From the NCBI RefSeq assembly GCF_917563885.1, contig NZ_CAKJTG010000018.1:31451-95450 (forward strand): a DNA stretch of 64,000 bases, read 5' to 3'. The first letter of the stretch is position 1. Every line of letters begins with the position of its first letter. Source of the DNA: Pseudoneobacillus rhizosphaerae. Lineage in GTDB: Bacteria; Bacillota; Bacilli; Bacillales; Cytobacillaceae. Shown here piece after piece: positions 18,706-26,848 of this stretch. The notes beneath the pieces were generated by a model that made no database searches, had not been told where the DNA came from, and saw only the letters and a program-made list of their open reading frames with translations. The position numbers were made by a program, and so were the translations under genes.

Positions 18706-19173
18706 CTATTTTTCTCCTTCTGATTCAGAAGAAGGCTTATTTAATTTGTCTTTATGTGATTCAGGATCATAATTTTCCATATCTTGACCTTCATACTTAG
18801 ATGGACATCTTGTTTTTACAGTTTCAGCAATAAATTCGCCTTGCTCTTTTGCAGGATTTCCTTGAAGTATTACGATTACACCTTCAGTAAAGTTATCTGG
18901 CTTTACTCCATTATGGGTAACATGGAGCTTATTTCCTTCGTTATCTTTTACATCAAATTGAAGCTCAATTTTATCTGCATCCCATTCAATAGACTCTTCA
19001 ACTAATAATCCTTCAACTGTTACATAATTTTCTTCATATTTTTGTTGGTTTCCATTTAACTCCTTCAGGGTAATCTCTACACCACTTGAACCAGGTGTTG
19101 CAGCCATTAATAAAAACACTATCGCTCCAGCTATTATTAATCCGCCAATTGAAACCATCGTATTTTTCTTCAC
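18706..19173 (-). CDS. ccmE: Cytochrome c-type biogenesis protein CcmE, CxxxY variant
   Basis: This 155-aa protein has an N-terminal membrane anchor (VSIGGLIIAGAIVFLLMA) and an OB-fold beta domain (EENYVTVEGLLVEES, IVILQGNP). Where classical CcmE has the heme-binding His in HDEKY, this one reads TRCPSKYEG, that is CxxxY. The Cys replacement is known from the System I* subset described in Desulfovibrio and archaea, so heme may be attached through Cys. The C-terminal tail is acidic and flexible. Confidence 0.93.
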   Translation of the reverse strand: MKKNTMVSIGGLIIAGAIVFLLMAATPGSSGVEITLKELNGNQQKYEENYVTVEGLLVEESIEWDADKIELQFDVKDNEGNKLHVTHNGVKPDNFTEGVIVILQGNPAKEQGEFIAETVKTRCPSKYEGQDMENYDPESHKDKLNKPSSESEGEK

Positions 19174-19187
19174 TTTTAGCTCGCTCC

Positions 19188-20240
19188 TTAACCTAACTTT
19201 TTAATTTTTTCATCGTATGTTTGTTGATCAATTTCACCAGTCATTAACATGCTGCGAAGTAGTTTTTTCTCATTACTCTTTGAATCTACTTTTTTAGTAT
19301 TCTTTGAACCCTTGGTTTCTTCTTTTGAAACTGGACTCTTTGGTGATGGTACCGATTTTTTTCCTTTAAAACCAAGGAATATGAATACACCCATAATGAT
19401 CATGGAAAAGCCAATGATAACTGCTCCTGTTGTATCAATAAAGGGACGGTTTGATGCTTTACTAGTTCCTCCGCTATTCTTCAGAACTTGTTCAGTTGCG
19501 GTTGTTCCGGAAGTTCCTTGATGATTCTCATCATTTGGTGGATCCATTGTACTGATGACTGACATAGATGAGGCATTATCTTTTTTTACATAGGAGGCTT
19601 TATATGAAACTTCGGCTCCCTTTTTAGCGTTTAAATATTGGTAATGATGAATTTCTTCCCCGTACTCACTCTTTGATTCATTTGTTGCTTTAGGTTCCAT
19701 CGTAAAATCTTTTGAATTAATTGGTGCGTAGAATACGATGTTTAATTGTTCCATATTAGCAGGAGGAGTAAATCTATAATTGAAAGATTTTGTATCCTTT
19801 ACTTCAATTGGGTTTGCGTAGTACTCAATGACATAATTATAAGTAGCATCTGTTTCAATCGGTTTAGTAGGCTTCCAAATAATCAATTTCTGTTCTTGGT
19901 CAATCCTATATTCTACTTGGACTTCAGGCTTATTCGCTTCTGGAAACTCAGCTGCCAGGTACATTTCAAAGTCTGGATCATCAACTGGGAGAGGAAATGT
20001 TATTTCCCCACTGTATTCGGAACCACTTTTATTAACAAATGTTCCAAAATACCCTACTAATAAAGATGGTTTCTCTTTTGACCAATCCTTTGGATAATCA
20101 AACTCTGGCATTACTTGGACTTGCATTTCCTTGTAGGGGAATTTTTCTGCTTGAAACGCTTCATTTGCACTCACATCTTTTAGAAAAAAGCTTCCTATGA
20201 GTGTCGTAATGAACACGAAAGCCATTAGTTTTTTTAACAT
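19188..20240 (-). CDS. Secreted/membrane protein, first gene of the Ccm cluster
   Basis: This 350-aa protein starts at ATG 20238-20240 after TGAGGAGGATTTAC, with a signal peptide (KKLMAFVFITTLIGSFF). A beta-sandwich-like exported domain follows, then a Ser/Thr-rich linker, one membrane helix (VIIGFSMIIMGVFIFLGF ~residue 270), and a cytosolic tail ending MLMTGEIDQQTYDEKIKKLG. Topology and the SHOCT-like tail match the 343-aa protein at 14744, though the exported domains look different. Function is unknown; a role with Ccm is inferred from the operon. Confidence 0.78.
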   Translation of the reverse strand: MLKKLMAFVFITTLIGSFFLKDVSANEAFQAEKFPYKEMQVQVMPEFDYPKDWSKEKPSLLVGYFGTFVNKSGSEYSGEITFPLPVDDPDFEMYLAAEFPEANKPEVQVEYRIDQEQKLIIWKPTKPIETDATYNYVIEYYANPIEVKDTKSFNYRFTPPANMEQLNIVFYAPINSKDFTMEPKATNESKSEYGEEIHHYQYLNAKKGAEVSYKASYVKKDNASSMSVISTMDPPNDENHQGTSGTTATEQVLKNSGGTSKASNRPFIDTTGAVIIGFSMIIMGVFIFLGFKGKKSVPSPKSPVSKEETKGSKNTKKVDSKSNEKKLLRSMLMTGEIDQQTYDEKIKKLG

Positions 20241-20535
20241 GTAAATCCTCCTCATTAATTGACGCTCCCCGATATTCTTTTGTCATACTTTTTCACTATA
20301 GTCCTCTTTGAAATAAATATAATCCCTTAACAGCCCTCATAGTTGCAGCAATATTGAACATTTTGTAAAAGGCTATAAAACGTTTCTATTTTGACAAAAT
20401 TATTTCATAAAGAATTCACAATTTGCCAAAAGTACACTTACCTGGATTGTTTTAAAAATGGAAAAAGGGATGACGTATATAACATGACCGGTGGGATGAA
20501 TAAGTGGAATGGCGAAGTTGAAAAATAATTTGTTC
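20241..20535. other. Intergenic region upstream of the Ccm cluster
   Basis: No ORF is supported. The region should hold the ccm promoter on the minus strand, but no pair of -35/-10 boxes stands out. A partial FNR-like half-site TTGTGAATTC is present near 20405-20425 without a good second half. Confidence 0.4.
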
Positions 20536-20581
20536 AAAAAGTAAGAACCTTGGATTCGCTAATCCAAGGTTCTTACTTTTT
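20536..20581. terminator. Perfect-palindrome terminator after the di-heme cytochrome gene
   Basis: A 21-bp perfect stem with a 4-nt loop spans the region, with A5 and T5 ends that serve both strands. It overlaps the last three codons of the cytochrome gene and isolates it from the downstream Ccm cluster. Confidence 0.92.
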
Positions 20582-21223
20582 CTCAAATGAACGAATAAAG
20601 CTAATGACATCCGTTATTTCATCTTTACTTAATTGCCGAACTCCCTCAAGCCCTTCTAAGGAAGCTGACATTCTAGTTTTATCTCGTCCATAAGCGGTAC
20701 TAATCCATATTTGTTGATCAGTGGTGTATTTTAAATATTGAGGATTTGACAAAGCCGTCCCCATTTTCTTTTTACCTACACCATCGACACCATGGCAACT
20801 CAGGCAATATAATCCATATACTTTTTCCCCATTATCAATATCACCAGAGATTGTTTCAGGAGCATCAAAATGAATTTTTTCTGTCTGCCAATCTCGCATG
20901 AACGCTACAAGCTGATTTAGTTGCTCATCTGAAAGAAATTTATAATCGGGCATTATCGTCCCTTCTCTACCATACTTTACATAATGAATTAGGTCCTGAT
21001 TAGATACAGTGCTAAGGAACTGTTGATTATTTAGCGCTGTCCCTTGTTTAGCACCTTCACCTAGGCCAGAATTTCCATGGCAGGATGAACACATTTGCAT
21101 ATAGAGTTTTTCTCCCGCTTCAATCGCTACCAAATCTTTTTTTTCCTTAGGATTCAATTGAATTAGAAGGAAAATTATTCCTAATGTTACGAGTATATAA
21201 ATACCAATTAATATTTTTTTCAC
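20573..21223 (-). CDS. Membrane-anchored di-heme cytochrome c
   Basis: This 216-aa protein has an N-terminal membrane anchor (residues ~4-23) and two tandem class I cytochrome c domains. The heme motifs are CSSCH (~residue 45) and CLSCH (~residue 140), with candidate axial Met in TIMPDYKFLS and KTRMSASLEG. It is a likely electron carrier in respiration and a substrate of the adjacent Ccm system. The GTG start is preceded by AGGGGAT, which overlaps the TAG that would end the upstream PCYCGC protein if its TGA is read through. Confidence 0.93.
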   Translation of the reverse strand: MKKILIGIYILVTLGIIFLLIQLNPKEKKDLVAIEAGEKLYMQMCSSCHGNSGLGEGAKQGTALNNQQFLSTVSNQDLIHYVKYGREGTIMPDYKFLSDEQLNQLVAFMRDWQTEKIHFDAPETISGDIDNGEKVYGLYCLSCHGVDGVGKKKMGTALSNPQYLKYTTDQQIWISTAYGRDKTRMSASLEGLEGVRQLSKDEITDVISFIRSFEKK

Positions 21224-21232
21224 ATTTATCCC

Positions 21233-21685
21233 CTACTTCGGTTCAGGCGTTGGGGTTGGCTCACCAAAATCTTTATACTTCTCTTTGATTAAACGGTGAA
21301 TATCCTTAAGCTCTTTACCATCTTGATGCATCTCTACCGCCTCCCGGGCGATGTCTATACAGATGTCTCAGGATATACTCATTGCATCCCATTCTTGAAC
21401 TTCGTTATCCGGACCCATTTGATCAATATAACAATCTAGGTTGCTCATGTGGCCATCTTGTTCATTACACCCACAATAACAAGGGACAGATGCAACTACT
21501 TCGGGATACGTTGCTGCCATCGTATACGTTTCAATAATTTTTTCCGACGTATTCAACACATAATCAGGTAACGGCTTATGCTTTGGATCAAGCTTAACTA
21601 CTTCTTTATTAGAACTACATCCAGACACAAAACCAACCGCTAGAATTCCTGAAAGTAAGAGTGAAGTGAACTTTAACTTTTTCAC
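21233..21685 (-). CDS. PCYCGC-motif lipoprotein with in-frame TGA (candidate selenoprotein)
   Basis: The GTG start at 21683-21685 follows AAAGAGGTGAT. A lipoprotein signal ends at FVSGC (Cys23). The domain then shows VPCYCGCNEQDGHMSNLDCY. The frame meets TGA at 21368-21370 (104 codons). It continues in the same frame for 44 sense codons as (TGA)DICIDIAREAVEMHQDGK and ends PTPTPEPK-TAG at 21233-21235, giving ~150 aa. From memory, relatives have CxxC at this point, so the TGA replaces the first Cys as UxxC. A SECIS-like hairpin follows. The alternative is a nonsense mutation giving a truncated protein. Function of the family is unknown, likely redox or metal binding. Confidence 0.75.
21327..21361 (-). 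promoter_or_regulatory. Candidate bacterial SECIS element
   Basis: Starting 6 nt after the TGA, the minus-strand RNA can fold as lower stem UGUAU/AUGCA (5 bp), a symmetric 4x4 internal loop, upper stem AUCGCC/GGCGGU (6 bp) and apical loop CGGGA. The apical loop begins 22 nt after the UGA and has G in its second position, as expected of bacterial SECIS hairpins. CAUC/GAUG could extend the base. Confidence 0.65.
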
Positions 21686-21836
21686 TACAATCACCTCTTT
21701 CAATTAATAAAGTATTTATAGTTTCATTCTATCAGATGAACAGTCGTTCTTTATCTTATAATTCTTACTAAATAGTGACGTTTTTAATTTGTAAATAGAA
21801 TTTAATTTATTTCTATTAGTAGATTATTCCCACATC

Positions 21837-21862
21837 AAAAAAGCCATCCCTTAAAGAATGAC
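21837..21862 (-). terminator. Terminator of the methyltransferase gene
   Basis: On the minus strand GTCATTCTTTAAGGGATGGC can form a hairpin with several G-U pairs, followed by TTTTTT. It begins 13 nt after the methyltransferase stop codon. Confidence 0.65.
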
Positions 21863-21875
21863 TCACAAAAACAAC

Positions 21876-22721
21876 TTATTCAGCTATAAAACTAAAGGTT
21901 GGCATCGGCTTGATTGGCCCTTTTTTTAGCGAATCCTTTAATAATAATATTTCAGATTTAATTAGAGTATGTAATTTAATTGGCATATGATCAATATTAT
22001 TAAGCTCATTTTGATAATCAGTTAAAGTTTGTTTTACTTCCCATTCTCCATCCTGTAGATTCGAGGAGTAAATTGAAGTCTCGTCAACAATATTCCATCC
22101 CGCTTCCTGAGAAATCTCCAGAAGATCCATTGGAGTGAACAAAGTTCTCACATTTGAGTTACTATTCTGCTTAAAACACTCATATTGCGCTTGGATGAGT
22201 ACTGATAAAAAATGTGGTAATTGTTGGTCTGACTGGATTCTAATATCCCATTCCGCAAAACATAAGGTTTTTCCCCACTTTTTTAATTTCCGAAGTATAG
22301 CGAGAAGCTCCTCAGATGAATTTAAGTACCATGAACTATGGGACAAAATAACATAATCAAAATATCCTTCTGAATAATTCACTTCTGTAGATTGAATATC
22401 AATTTCAAAATCTACTTTTATTCGATGACCTAACTCTGATTTTTTTAAAAAGTCAATGGAGTCACCTATTGTTATTGGACTACCATATTCAGGGGTTGCT
22501 ATATCTATCCCTTGAACAAAGCCCTTTTCTCCAACTAAGTATGCTAACACTGCCGTTGTGTCACCTTGTCCACAGCCTATTTCTAATACTTTACTTCCTT
22601 CCTTAATCCCCCAAAATTCAGCTAATTTCATCCTATGTTCTGTTTGTATTCTCTGAATATTAGGAACTAAACTATTAGTTGCCATACAGGTAACAATATA
22701 ATCTATAACATTATTATTCAT
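21876..22721 (-). CDS. Class I SAM-dependent methyltransferase
   Basis: This 281-aa protein has the SAM-binding motif I VLEIGCGQGDTTAVLA (~residue 45), an acidic motif II region (VQGIDIATPEYGS) and a post-I FDYVILSHSSWYL segment. The substrate cannot be deduced. It is monocistronic with its own ribosome site (GGGAGTGAAG) and terminator, between efp and the cytochrome pair. This gene is not part of the usual yqh gene order and may be acquired. Confidence 0.85.
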   Translation of the reverse strand: MNNNVIDYIVTCMATNSLVPNIQRIQTEHRMKLAEFWGIKEGSKVLEIGCGQGDTTAVLAYLVGEKGFVQGIDIATPEYGSPITIGDSIDFLKKSELGHRIKVDFEIDIQSTEVNYSEGYFDYVILSHSSWYLNSSEELLAILRKLKKWGKTLCFAEWDIRIQSDQQLPHFLSVLIQAQYECFKQNSNSNVRTLFTPMDLLEISQEAGWNIVDETSIYSSNLQDGEWEVKQTLTDYQNELNNIDHMPIKLHTLIKSEILLLKDSLKKGPIKPMPTFSFIAE

Positions 22722-22836
22722 ATCTTCACTCCCAGTAATAATCGCTCAATCATTAATTCTATATTTAAAACAAAACTCCTTTATAGTGTGCAAGTTGAAT
22801 CGCTAATTATAATTGAAAATGAGAAGAAATATAATT

Positions 22837-22869
22837 AAAAGGACGAAATCAATAAGATTTCGTCCTTTT
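22837..22869. terminator. Terminator after efp
   Basis: AAAAGGACGAAATC and GATTTCGTCCTTTT form a 14-bp perfect stem with a 5-nt loop, 14 nt after the efp stop. Confidence 0.9.
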
Positions 22870-22882
22870 GAATTTCTACTTA

Positions 22883-23446
22883 TTATGCACGAGAAACGTA
22901 ACTAGATTCAGTAGTATTGATAATTAATTTGTCTCCAGCATTAATGAAGAAAGGAACTTGAACGGATAATCCTGTCTCAAGAATCGCAGGCTTAGTGCCA
23001 CCGGAAGCAGTATCTCCTTTAATACCTGGTTCAGTATCAGTTACTTCTAATACAACTGTGTTCGGAAGTTCAACACCAAGTGATTCACCATGATATAACA
23101 TAATGTGTACTTCCATGTTTTCTTTTAAAAACTTCAATTCGTATTCAATAGCAGATGCTGGAAGTTCGATTTGTTCATAAGATTCTTGATCCATGAAAAT
23201 GTGTTGATCTCCACTAGCATATAAATACTGCATTTTACGATTATCAATTTGTGCTTTAGCTACTTTTTCACCAGCACGAAATGTTTTCTCTTGAACAGCA
23301 CCAGTGCGAAGATTACGAAGCTTAGAACGTACAAATGCAGCTCCTTTACCTGGTTTTACATGTTGGAAATCCATAACGCGCCATATGCCGTTATCTACTT
23401 CAATGGTTAATCCAGTACGAAAATCGTTTACAGATGTCATGCTCAT
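22883..23446 (-). CDS. efp: Translation elongation factor P
   Basis: This 187-aa, three-domain tRNA-mimic relieves ribosome stalling at polyproline. The modification loop reads [15 protein letters not shown], whose Lys (here ~34, two residues later than B. subtilis Lys32) is the modified residue in Bacillus. The C-terminal OB domain contains the family signature [14 protein letters not shown]. The start [12 protein letters not shown] follows GGAGG by 10 nt; the second Met is also possible. pepQ-like and aroQ lie directly upstream, as in B. subtilis. Confidence 0.97.
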   Translation of the reverse strand: MSMTSVNDFRTGLTIEVDNGIWRVMDFQHVKPGKGAAFVRSKLRNLRTGAVQEKTFRAGEKVAKAQIDNRKMQYLYASGDQHIFMDQESYEQIELPASAIEYELKFLKENMEVHIMLYHGESLGVELPNTVVLEVTDTEPGIKGDTASGGTKPAILETGLSVQVPFFINAGDKLIINTTESSYVSRA

Positions 23447-23471
23447 ACTAATAGTTCCTCCTAGATAGTCA

Positions 23472-24533
23472 TTACAGAATAATGAGCTCTTTTGTTGAAT
23501 GAGTTAAAGTTTCGTTTCCAGTTTCAGTGATTTGAGTATCATCCTCTATACGGACTCCACCTAAACCAGGGATGTAAATACCAGGTTCAACAGTTACAAG
23601 CATTCCTGGTTCAAGAATAATATCAGATTTTGAAGATAACGCAGGTCCCTCATGAACTTCAAGACCAATTCCATGTCCTGTAGAATGTCCAAAGTATTCC
23701 CCGTACCCTTTTTCTGTAATATAGTCTCTCGTTAATGCATCTGCCTCTTTACCAGTCATTCCAGGTTTAATTCCAGCCATACCTCTTAATTGTGCTTCTA
23801 ATACAACATCATAGATTTCTTTTAATTTTGCACTTGGTTCTCCGACTGCGACAGTACGAGTTATATCTGAAATGAAACCTTTATAATAGGCACCGAAATC
23901 TAGTGTAACTAACTCTCCATTTCCAATCAATTTATCACTTGCAACTCCATGTGGAAGAGCCCCACGATAACCTGAAGCAACAATAATATCAAATGAAGAT
24001 GAAGTAGCACCTGCTTTTCTCATAAAGAACTCTAATTCATTTGAGACCTCAAGCTCTGTTTTACCAGGACGGATGAAGTCTAAAATGTGTTTAAATGCAG
24101 CATCAGCTATATCTGCTGCTTCCTTTAATATCTTAATCTCTGAAGGGGTCTTAATCAAGCGTAACTTTTCAATCACACCTGATACTGGAACTAATTCTCC
24201 CTCTACAGCTTTTTCATATGAACGATACGTTCCAAATGTTACATGATCTTGCTCAAACCCAAGCTTGTTAATGCCCAATTTCTTCGCTTGTGCTGCAACC
24301 TCTTCAATAATAGTTCCAGTATGTTGAACAATTTCAAACCCTTCACATTGGTTAGACGCTTGTTCTACATAACGGAAATCGGTAATAAAAAGCGCCTTAT
24401 CGCTGCTAATCAAAACTACACCTGACGAGCCTGTAAAATTGGATATGTATCGACGGTTAAAGTTACTTGCTATTAGAAGCCCATCAATATTTAATTTCTC
24501 AAAACTATTTCTTAATTTTTCTAATTTCTCCAT
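23472..24533 (-). CDS. yqhT: Xaa-Pro dipeptidase / M24 aminopeptidase (YqhT-like)
   Basis: This 353-aa protein has an N-terminal creatinase-like domain and a C-terminal pita-bread M24 peptidase domain. Metal ligands are visible in [19 protein letters not shown] (two Asp), [16 protein letters not shown] (His), [10 protein letters not shown] (Glu) and GGVRIEDD (Glu). It cleaves N-terminal residues next to proline. It sits between aroQ (3 nt) and efp, a conserved trio in bacilli. Confidence 0.93.
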   Translation of the reverse strand: MEKLEKLRNSFEKLNIDGLLIASNFNRRYISNFTGSSGVVLISSDKALFITDFRYVEQASNQCEGFEIVQHTGTIIEEVAAQAKKLGINKLGFEQDHVTFGTYRSYEKAVEGELVPVSGVIEKLRLIKTPSEIKILKEAADIADAAFKHILDFIRPGKTELEVSNELEFFMRKAGATSSSFDIIVASGYRGALPHGVASDKLIGNGELVTLDFGAYYKGFISDITRTVAVGEPSAKLKEIYDVVLEAQLRGMAGIKPGMTGKEADALTRDYITEKGYGEYFGHSTGHGIGLEVHEGPALSSKSDIILEPGMLVTVEPGIYIPGLGGVRIEDDTQITETGNETLTHSTKELIIL

Positions 24534-24536
24534 GAT

Positions 24537-24983
24537 TTATCCCCTCTCCAAACTTAACTGATTTAGAGCTATTAATGCTAGCTCATATCCTTTTACCCCA
24601 AAACCAATGATTTGTCCCGCAGTGACAGGTGCTGTCACTGATACATGCCGAAAGGATTCACGGGCATGGATATTTGATATATGTATTTCGATAACCGGTA
24701 TGTTAATCCCTGCAATTGCATCCCGAATTCCATAGCTATAGTGGGTATACGCCCCAGGATTAATAATTATACCTGAATATCCTTGAAAAAAAGCTTCATG
24801 AATTTGATCAATAAGATCTCCTTCATGATTAGATTGGTAACAAAATACCTCCCAACCTAAATTACCACCTAACGTTGTAACCATTTCTTCAACATCTTTT
24901 AATCTGTCTCCCCCATAAATTCCAGGTTCGCGTGTCCCAAGTAAATTTAAATTAGGGCCATTTAATAAGAGAACTTTTTTCAT
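24537..24983 (-). CDS. aroQ: 3-dehydroquinate dehydratase, type II
   Basis: This 148-aa protein is the dodecameric type II dehydroquinase of the shikimate pathway. It has the N-terminal LLLNGPNLNLLGTREPGIYG with the catalytic Tyr, the FCYQSNHEGDLID motif, and the active His in INPGAYTHYS and EIHISNIHARE. It starts ATG AAA AAA GTT and lies 3 nt from the peptidase gene. Confidence 0.97.
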   Translation of the reverse strand: MKKVLLLNGPNLNLLGTREPGIYGGDRLKDVEEMVTTLGGNLGWEVFCYQSNHEGDLIDQIHEAFFQGYSGIIINPGAYTHYSYGIRDAIAGINIPVIEIHISNIHARESFRHVSVTAPVTAGQIIGFGVKGYELALIALNQLSLERG

Positions 24984-25020
24984 GCTAACCCCTCACGACA
25001 AGTCTTTAGCATTCTACTAT

Positions 25021-25046
25021 AAAAAAGAATGTCCATAAGACATTCT
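25021..25046 (-). terminator. Terminator after yqhR
   Basis: On the minus strand AGAATGTC and GACATTCT pair around a 5-nt loop and are followed by a T5-T6 tract, between yqhR and aroQ. Confidence 0.8.
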
Positions 25047-25076
25047 AACACAAATTATTTCTAAAGGACTACCATC

Positions 25077-25598
25077 CTACGTGCTTCGAACTTCTTTTTG
25101 TTTCGAATCTTTCGATTTTTGGATTTCACTTTCTTCGTATGAGATAGAAAAACCAATAAATACCCCATATAAAACGTAAAAACAAATGGAGGTTACAATC
25201 GTATTTCTACTTAATTCTTTAAATGGATCTATCCCAGGAAAAATAGGATTTAACACAAAGAAAACTATTAAAAATAAAGCAAGACCATATCCTATTCCAA
25301 TATACATTCGATTAAATTTTCTAAGAGTAAAGTAATATATTAATGCTACACCAATTGATAGCATACCAATAATAATAATACTAATTATTGTTCCTAGCCA
25401 GCCTACTTTCCAATCCCCTATTGTCCAAGGTTCAAGTATCACATTAGGTCGTATTTCAGTAAATTTAAACACATAAGCTAAATAAGCAATTGAACTCCAA
25501 AATATCCCACCAAACAATCCAGTAATTACTGACAAACCCAATAATGACATTGGTTTCTCATGGTGCTCTTGTTCTAATTTATTGTTTTCTTCCACCAT
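25077..25598 (-). CDS. yqhR: YqhR family membrane protein
   Basis: This 173-aa protein has four membrane helices (e.g. LLGLSVITGLFGGIFWSSIAYL cut at its core, FLIVFFVLNPIFPG, IVTSICFYVLYGVFIGFSIS) and charged cytoplasmic ends. Sequence and position upstream of aroQ match YqhR of bacilli, whose function is unknown. The ribosome site is GGAGGTG before ATGGTGGAAGAA. Confidence 0.85.
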   Translation of the reverse strand: MVEENNKLEQEHHEKPMSLLGLSVITGLFGGIFWSSIAYLAYVFKFTEIRPNVILEPWTIGDWKVGWLGTIISIIIIGMLSIGVALIYYFTLRKFNRMYIGIGYGLALFLIVFFVLNPIFPGIDPFKELSRNTIVTSICFYVLYGVFIGFSISYEESEIQKSKDSKQKEVRST

Positions 25599-25904
25599 AT
25601 TTACACCTCCAAATTATACCTAAACACTCATTTCCTTTTAAAATAAAAGCATAATAAAAGGGTTGCTTTTCATATTATTTGCATTAAATGTGAATTTATT
25701 TATAAAAAACATTCAGTATATAATTTCTATCGATATTTCTAGAGGGTTTTCATCGCTTTGGGTAGAATATAACTATACACAGTCCAGTATGTGAATAGCT
25801 GTTTCAATCACTAAGTCCTAAGCATAAAATGAAACAAGAATTCATCTATAAATTGTTTAAAACTCATTAAAATTGTTTATGATGCTCTTAGGGAGGTGGC
25901 GTTC
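25599..25904. other. Divergent intergenic region, yqhR / YqhP-like gene
   Basis: About 300 nt of A/T-rich DNA that must hold the promoters of both divergent genes. TTGTTT-19-TATGAT upstream of the plus-strand gene is only a weak promoter match. No RNA gene or repeat is seen. Confidence 0.4.
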
Positions 25905-26270
25905 TTGAAAAATCGGATTTCATCTATTTTCGTAATAAGTATTATCATTTTTGCATTAATTGGAATCGGTAGTAGCTTAATTGAAAATCCTGCCGCTCTT
26001 TTTAAAAGAATAGCTATCATGATTTTGGTCGGGTTAACCATATACTTTCTATTTAATCGATTTTATAAACCAAGTCCTGAAAGAAAAGAACAAAAGGCTT
26101 TTCTCAGAGCTGCAAAGCGAACGAAGAAAAAAATTCATCGAAAAAAACCAGTTGAGGGCACTCGAACACAGCCTCTTACCAAATTGACTAGTATTCGAAA
26201 AAAATCCTCTGCTCATTTAACCGTGATTGAAGGTAAAAAAAGCAAAAAGAAAAATCGAGCTTCGTTTTAA
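25905..26270 (+). CDS. YqhP / SA1362 family small membrane protein
   Basis: This 121-aa protein has two closely spaced membrane helices (IFVISIIIFALIGIGSSL; IAIMILVGLTIYFLFNRF) and a long, strongly basic tail (AKRTKKKIHRKKPV, KKSKKKNRA). I chose TTG at 25905, 8 nt after GGGAGG; the GTG at 25896 overlaps that ribosome site. It resembles the YqhP/SA1362 family of Firmicutes, function unknown. Confidence 0.7.
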   Translation: MKNRISSIFVISIIIFALIGIGSSLIENPAALFKRIAIMILVGLTIYFLFNRFYKPSPERKEQKAFLRAAKRTKKKIHRKKPVEGTRTQPLTKLTSIRKKSSAHLTVIEGKKSKKKNRASF

Positions 26271-26285
26271 GATGCTCGATTTTTT
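26250..26285. terminator. Terminator after YqhP-like gene
   Basis: AAAAATCGAGC and GCTCGATTTTT form an 11-bp stem with a 13-nt loop at the end of the plus-strand gene. It is also usable by the convergent PhnA-like gene. Confidence 0.85.
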
Positions 26286-26298
26286 ACGTATGGCACTA

Positions 26299-26634
26299 TT
26301 ATATTTTTTTTACAAATTCAGATTTTAAACTCATAGCTCCAAAACCATCAATTTTGCAATCAATATTATGGTCACCATCAACTAATCGTATATTTTTTAC
26401 TTTAGTTCCGACTTTTAAAACTGAGGAACTACCTTTAACTTTAAGATCTTTGATGACTGTAACAGAATCTCCATCATTCAAAATATTTCCATTAGCATCT
26501 TTAATAATCTTTTGGTCATCATTATTTTCTGTTTCTAAATTCCACTCATGTCCACATTCTGGACAAACAAAATTAGTTCCATCCTCGTAAGTATATTCTG
26601 AATTACATTCTGGACAATTTGGTAAATTTGACAT
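26299..26634 (-). CDS. PhnA/YjdM-type zinc-ribbon protein
   Basis: This 111-aa protein has an N-terminal zinc ribbon (CPECNSEY ... [10 protein letters not shown], residues 7-31) and the C-terminal PhnA domain ([20 protein letters not shown]). Relatives are called alkylphosphonate utilisation operon protein PhnA or YjdM, but no phosphonatase activity is implied here. It is monocistronic and convergent with the YqhP-like gene. Confidence 0.88.
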   Translation of the reverse strand: MSNLPNCPECNSEYTYEDGTNFVCPECGHEWNLETENNDDQKIIKDANGNILNDGDSVTVIKDLKVKGSSSVLKVGTKVKNIRLVDGDHNIDCKIDGFGAMSLKSEFVKKI

Positions 26635-26782
26635 TATGTATTTCCTCCCATCTCACTATTCTTATATAGTGTCATAGTCTTCATCTATTGACAACTTATT
26701 TGAATGTTCACTTGTTCCCATTGATGATAATGAATTTTGTTGTTAACTTCAAAATTTCTCACTAACTCTGTTTTATATAAAT

Positions 26783-26824
26783 AAAAACATCAATTCTCTC
26801 CACTGCCGAAAATTGATGTTTTTA
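26783..26824. terminator. Terminator after the patatin gene
   Basis: AAAACATCAATT and AATTGATGTTTT pair across a ~16-nt loop, followed on the minus strand by a T tract, 25 nt after the patatin-like stop. Confidence 0.75.
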
Positions 26825-26848
26825 GCTGAGTAATTTTTAGAAAATTAT

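Noticed and set aside
20400..20430. FNR/CRP-type operator before the Ccm cluster
   Set aside because: TTGTGAATTC has only one good half-site; the second half matches poorly.
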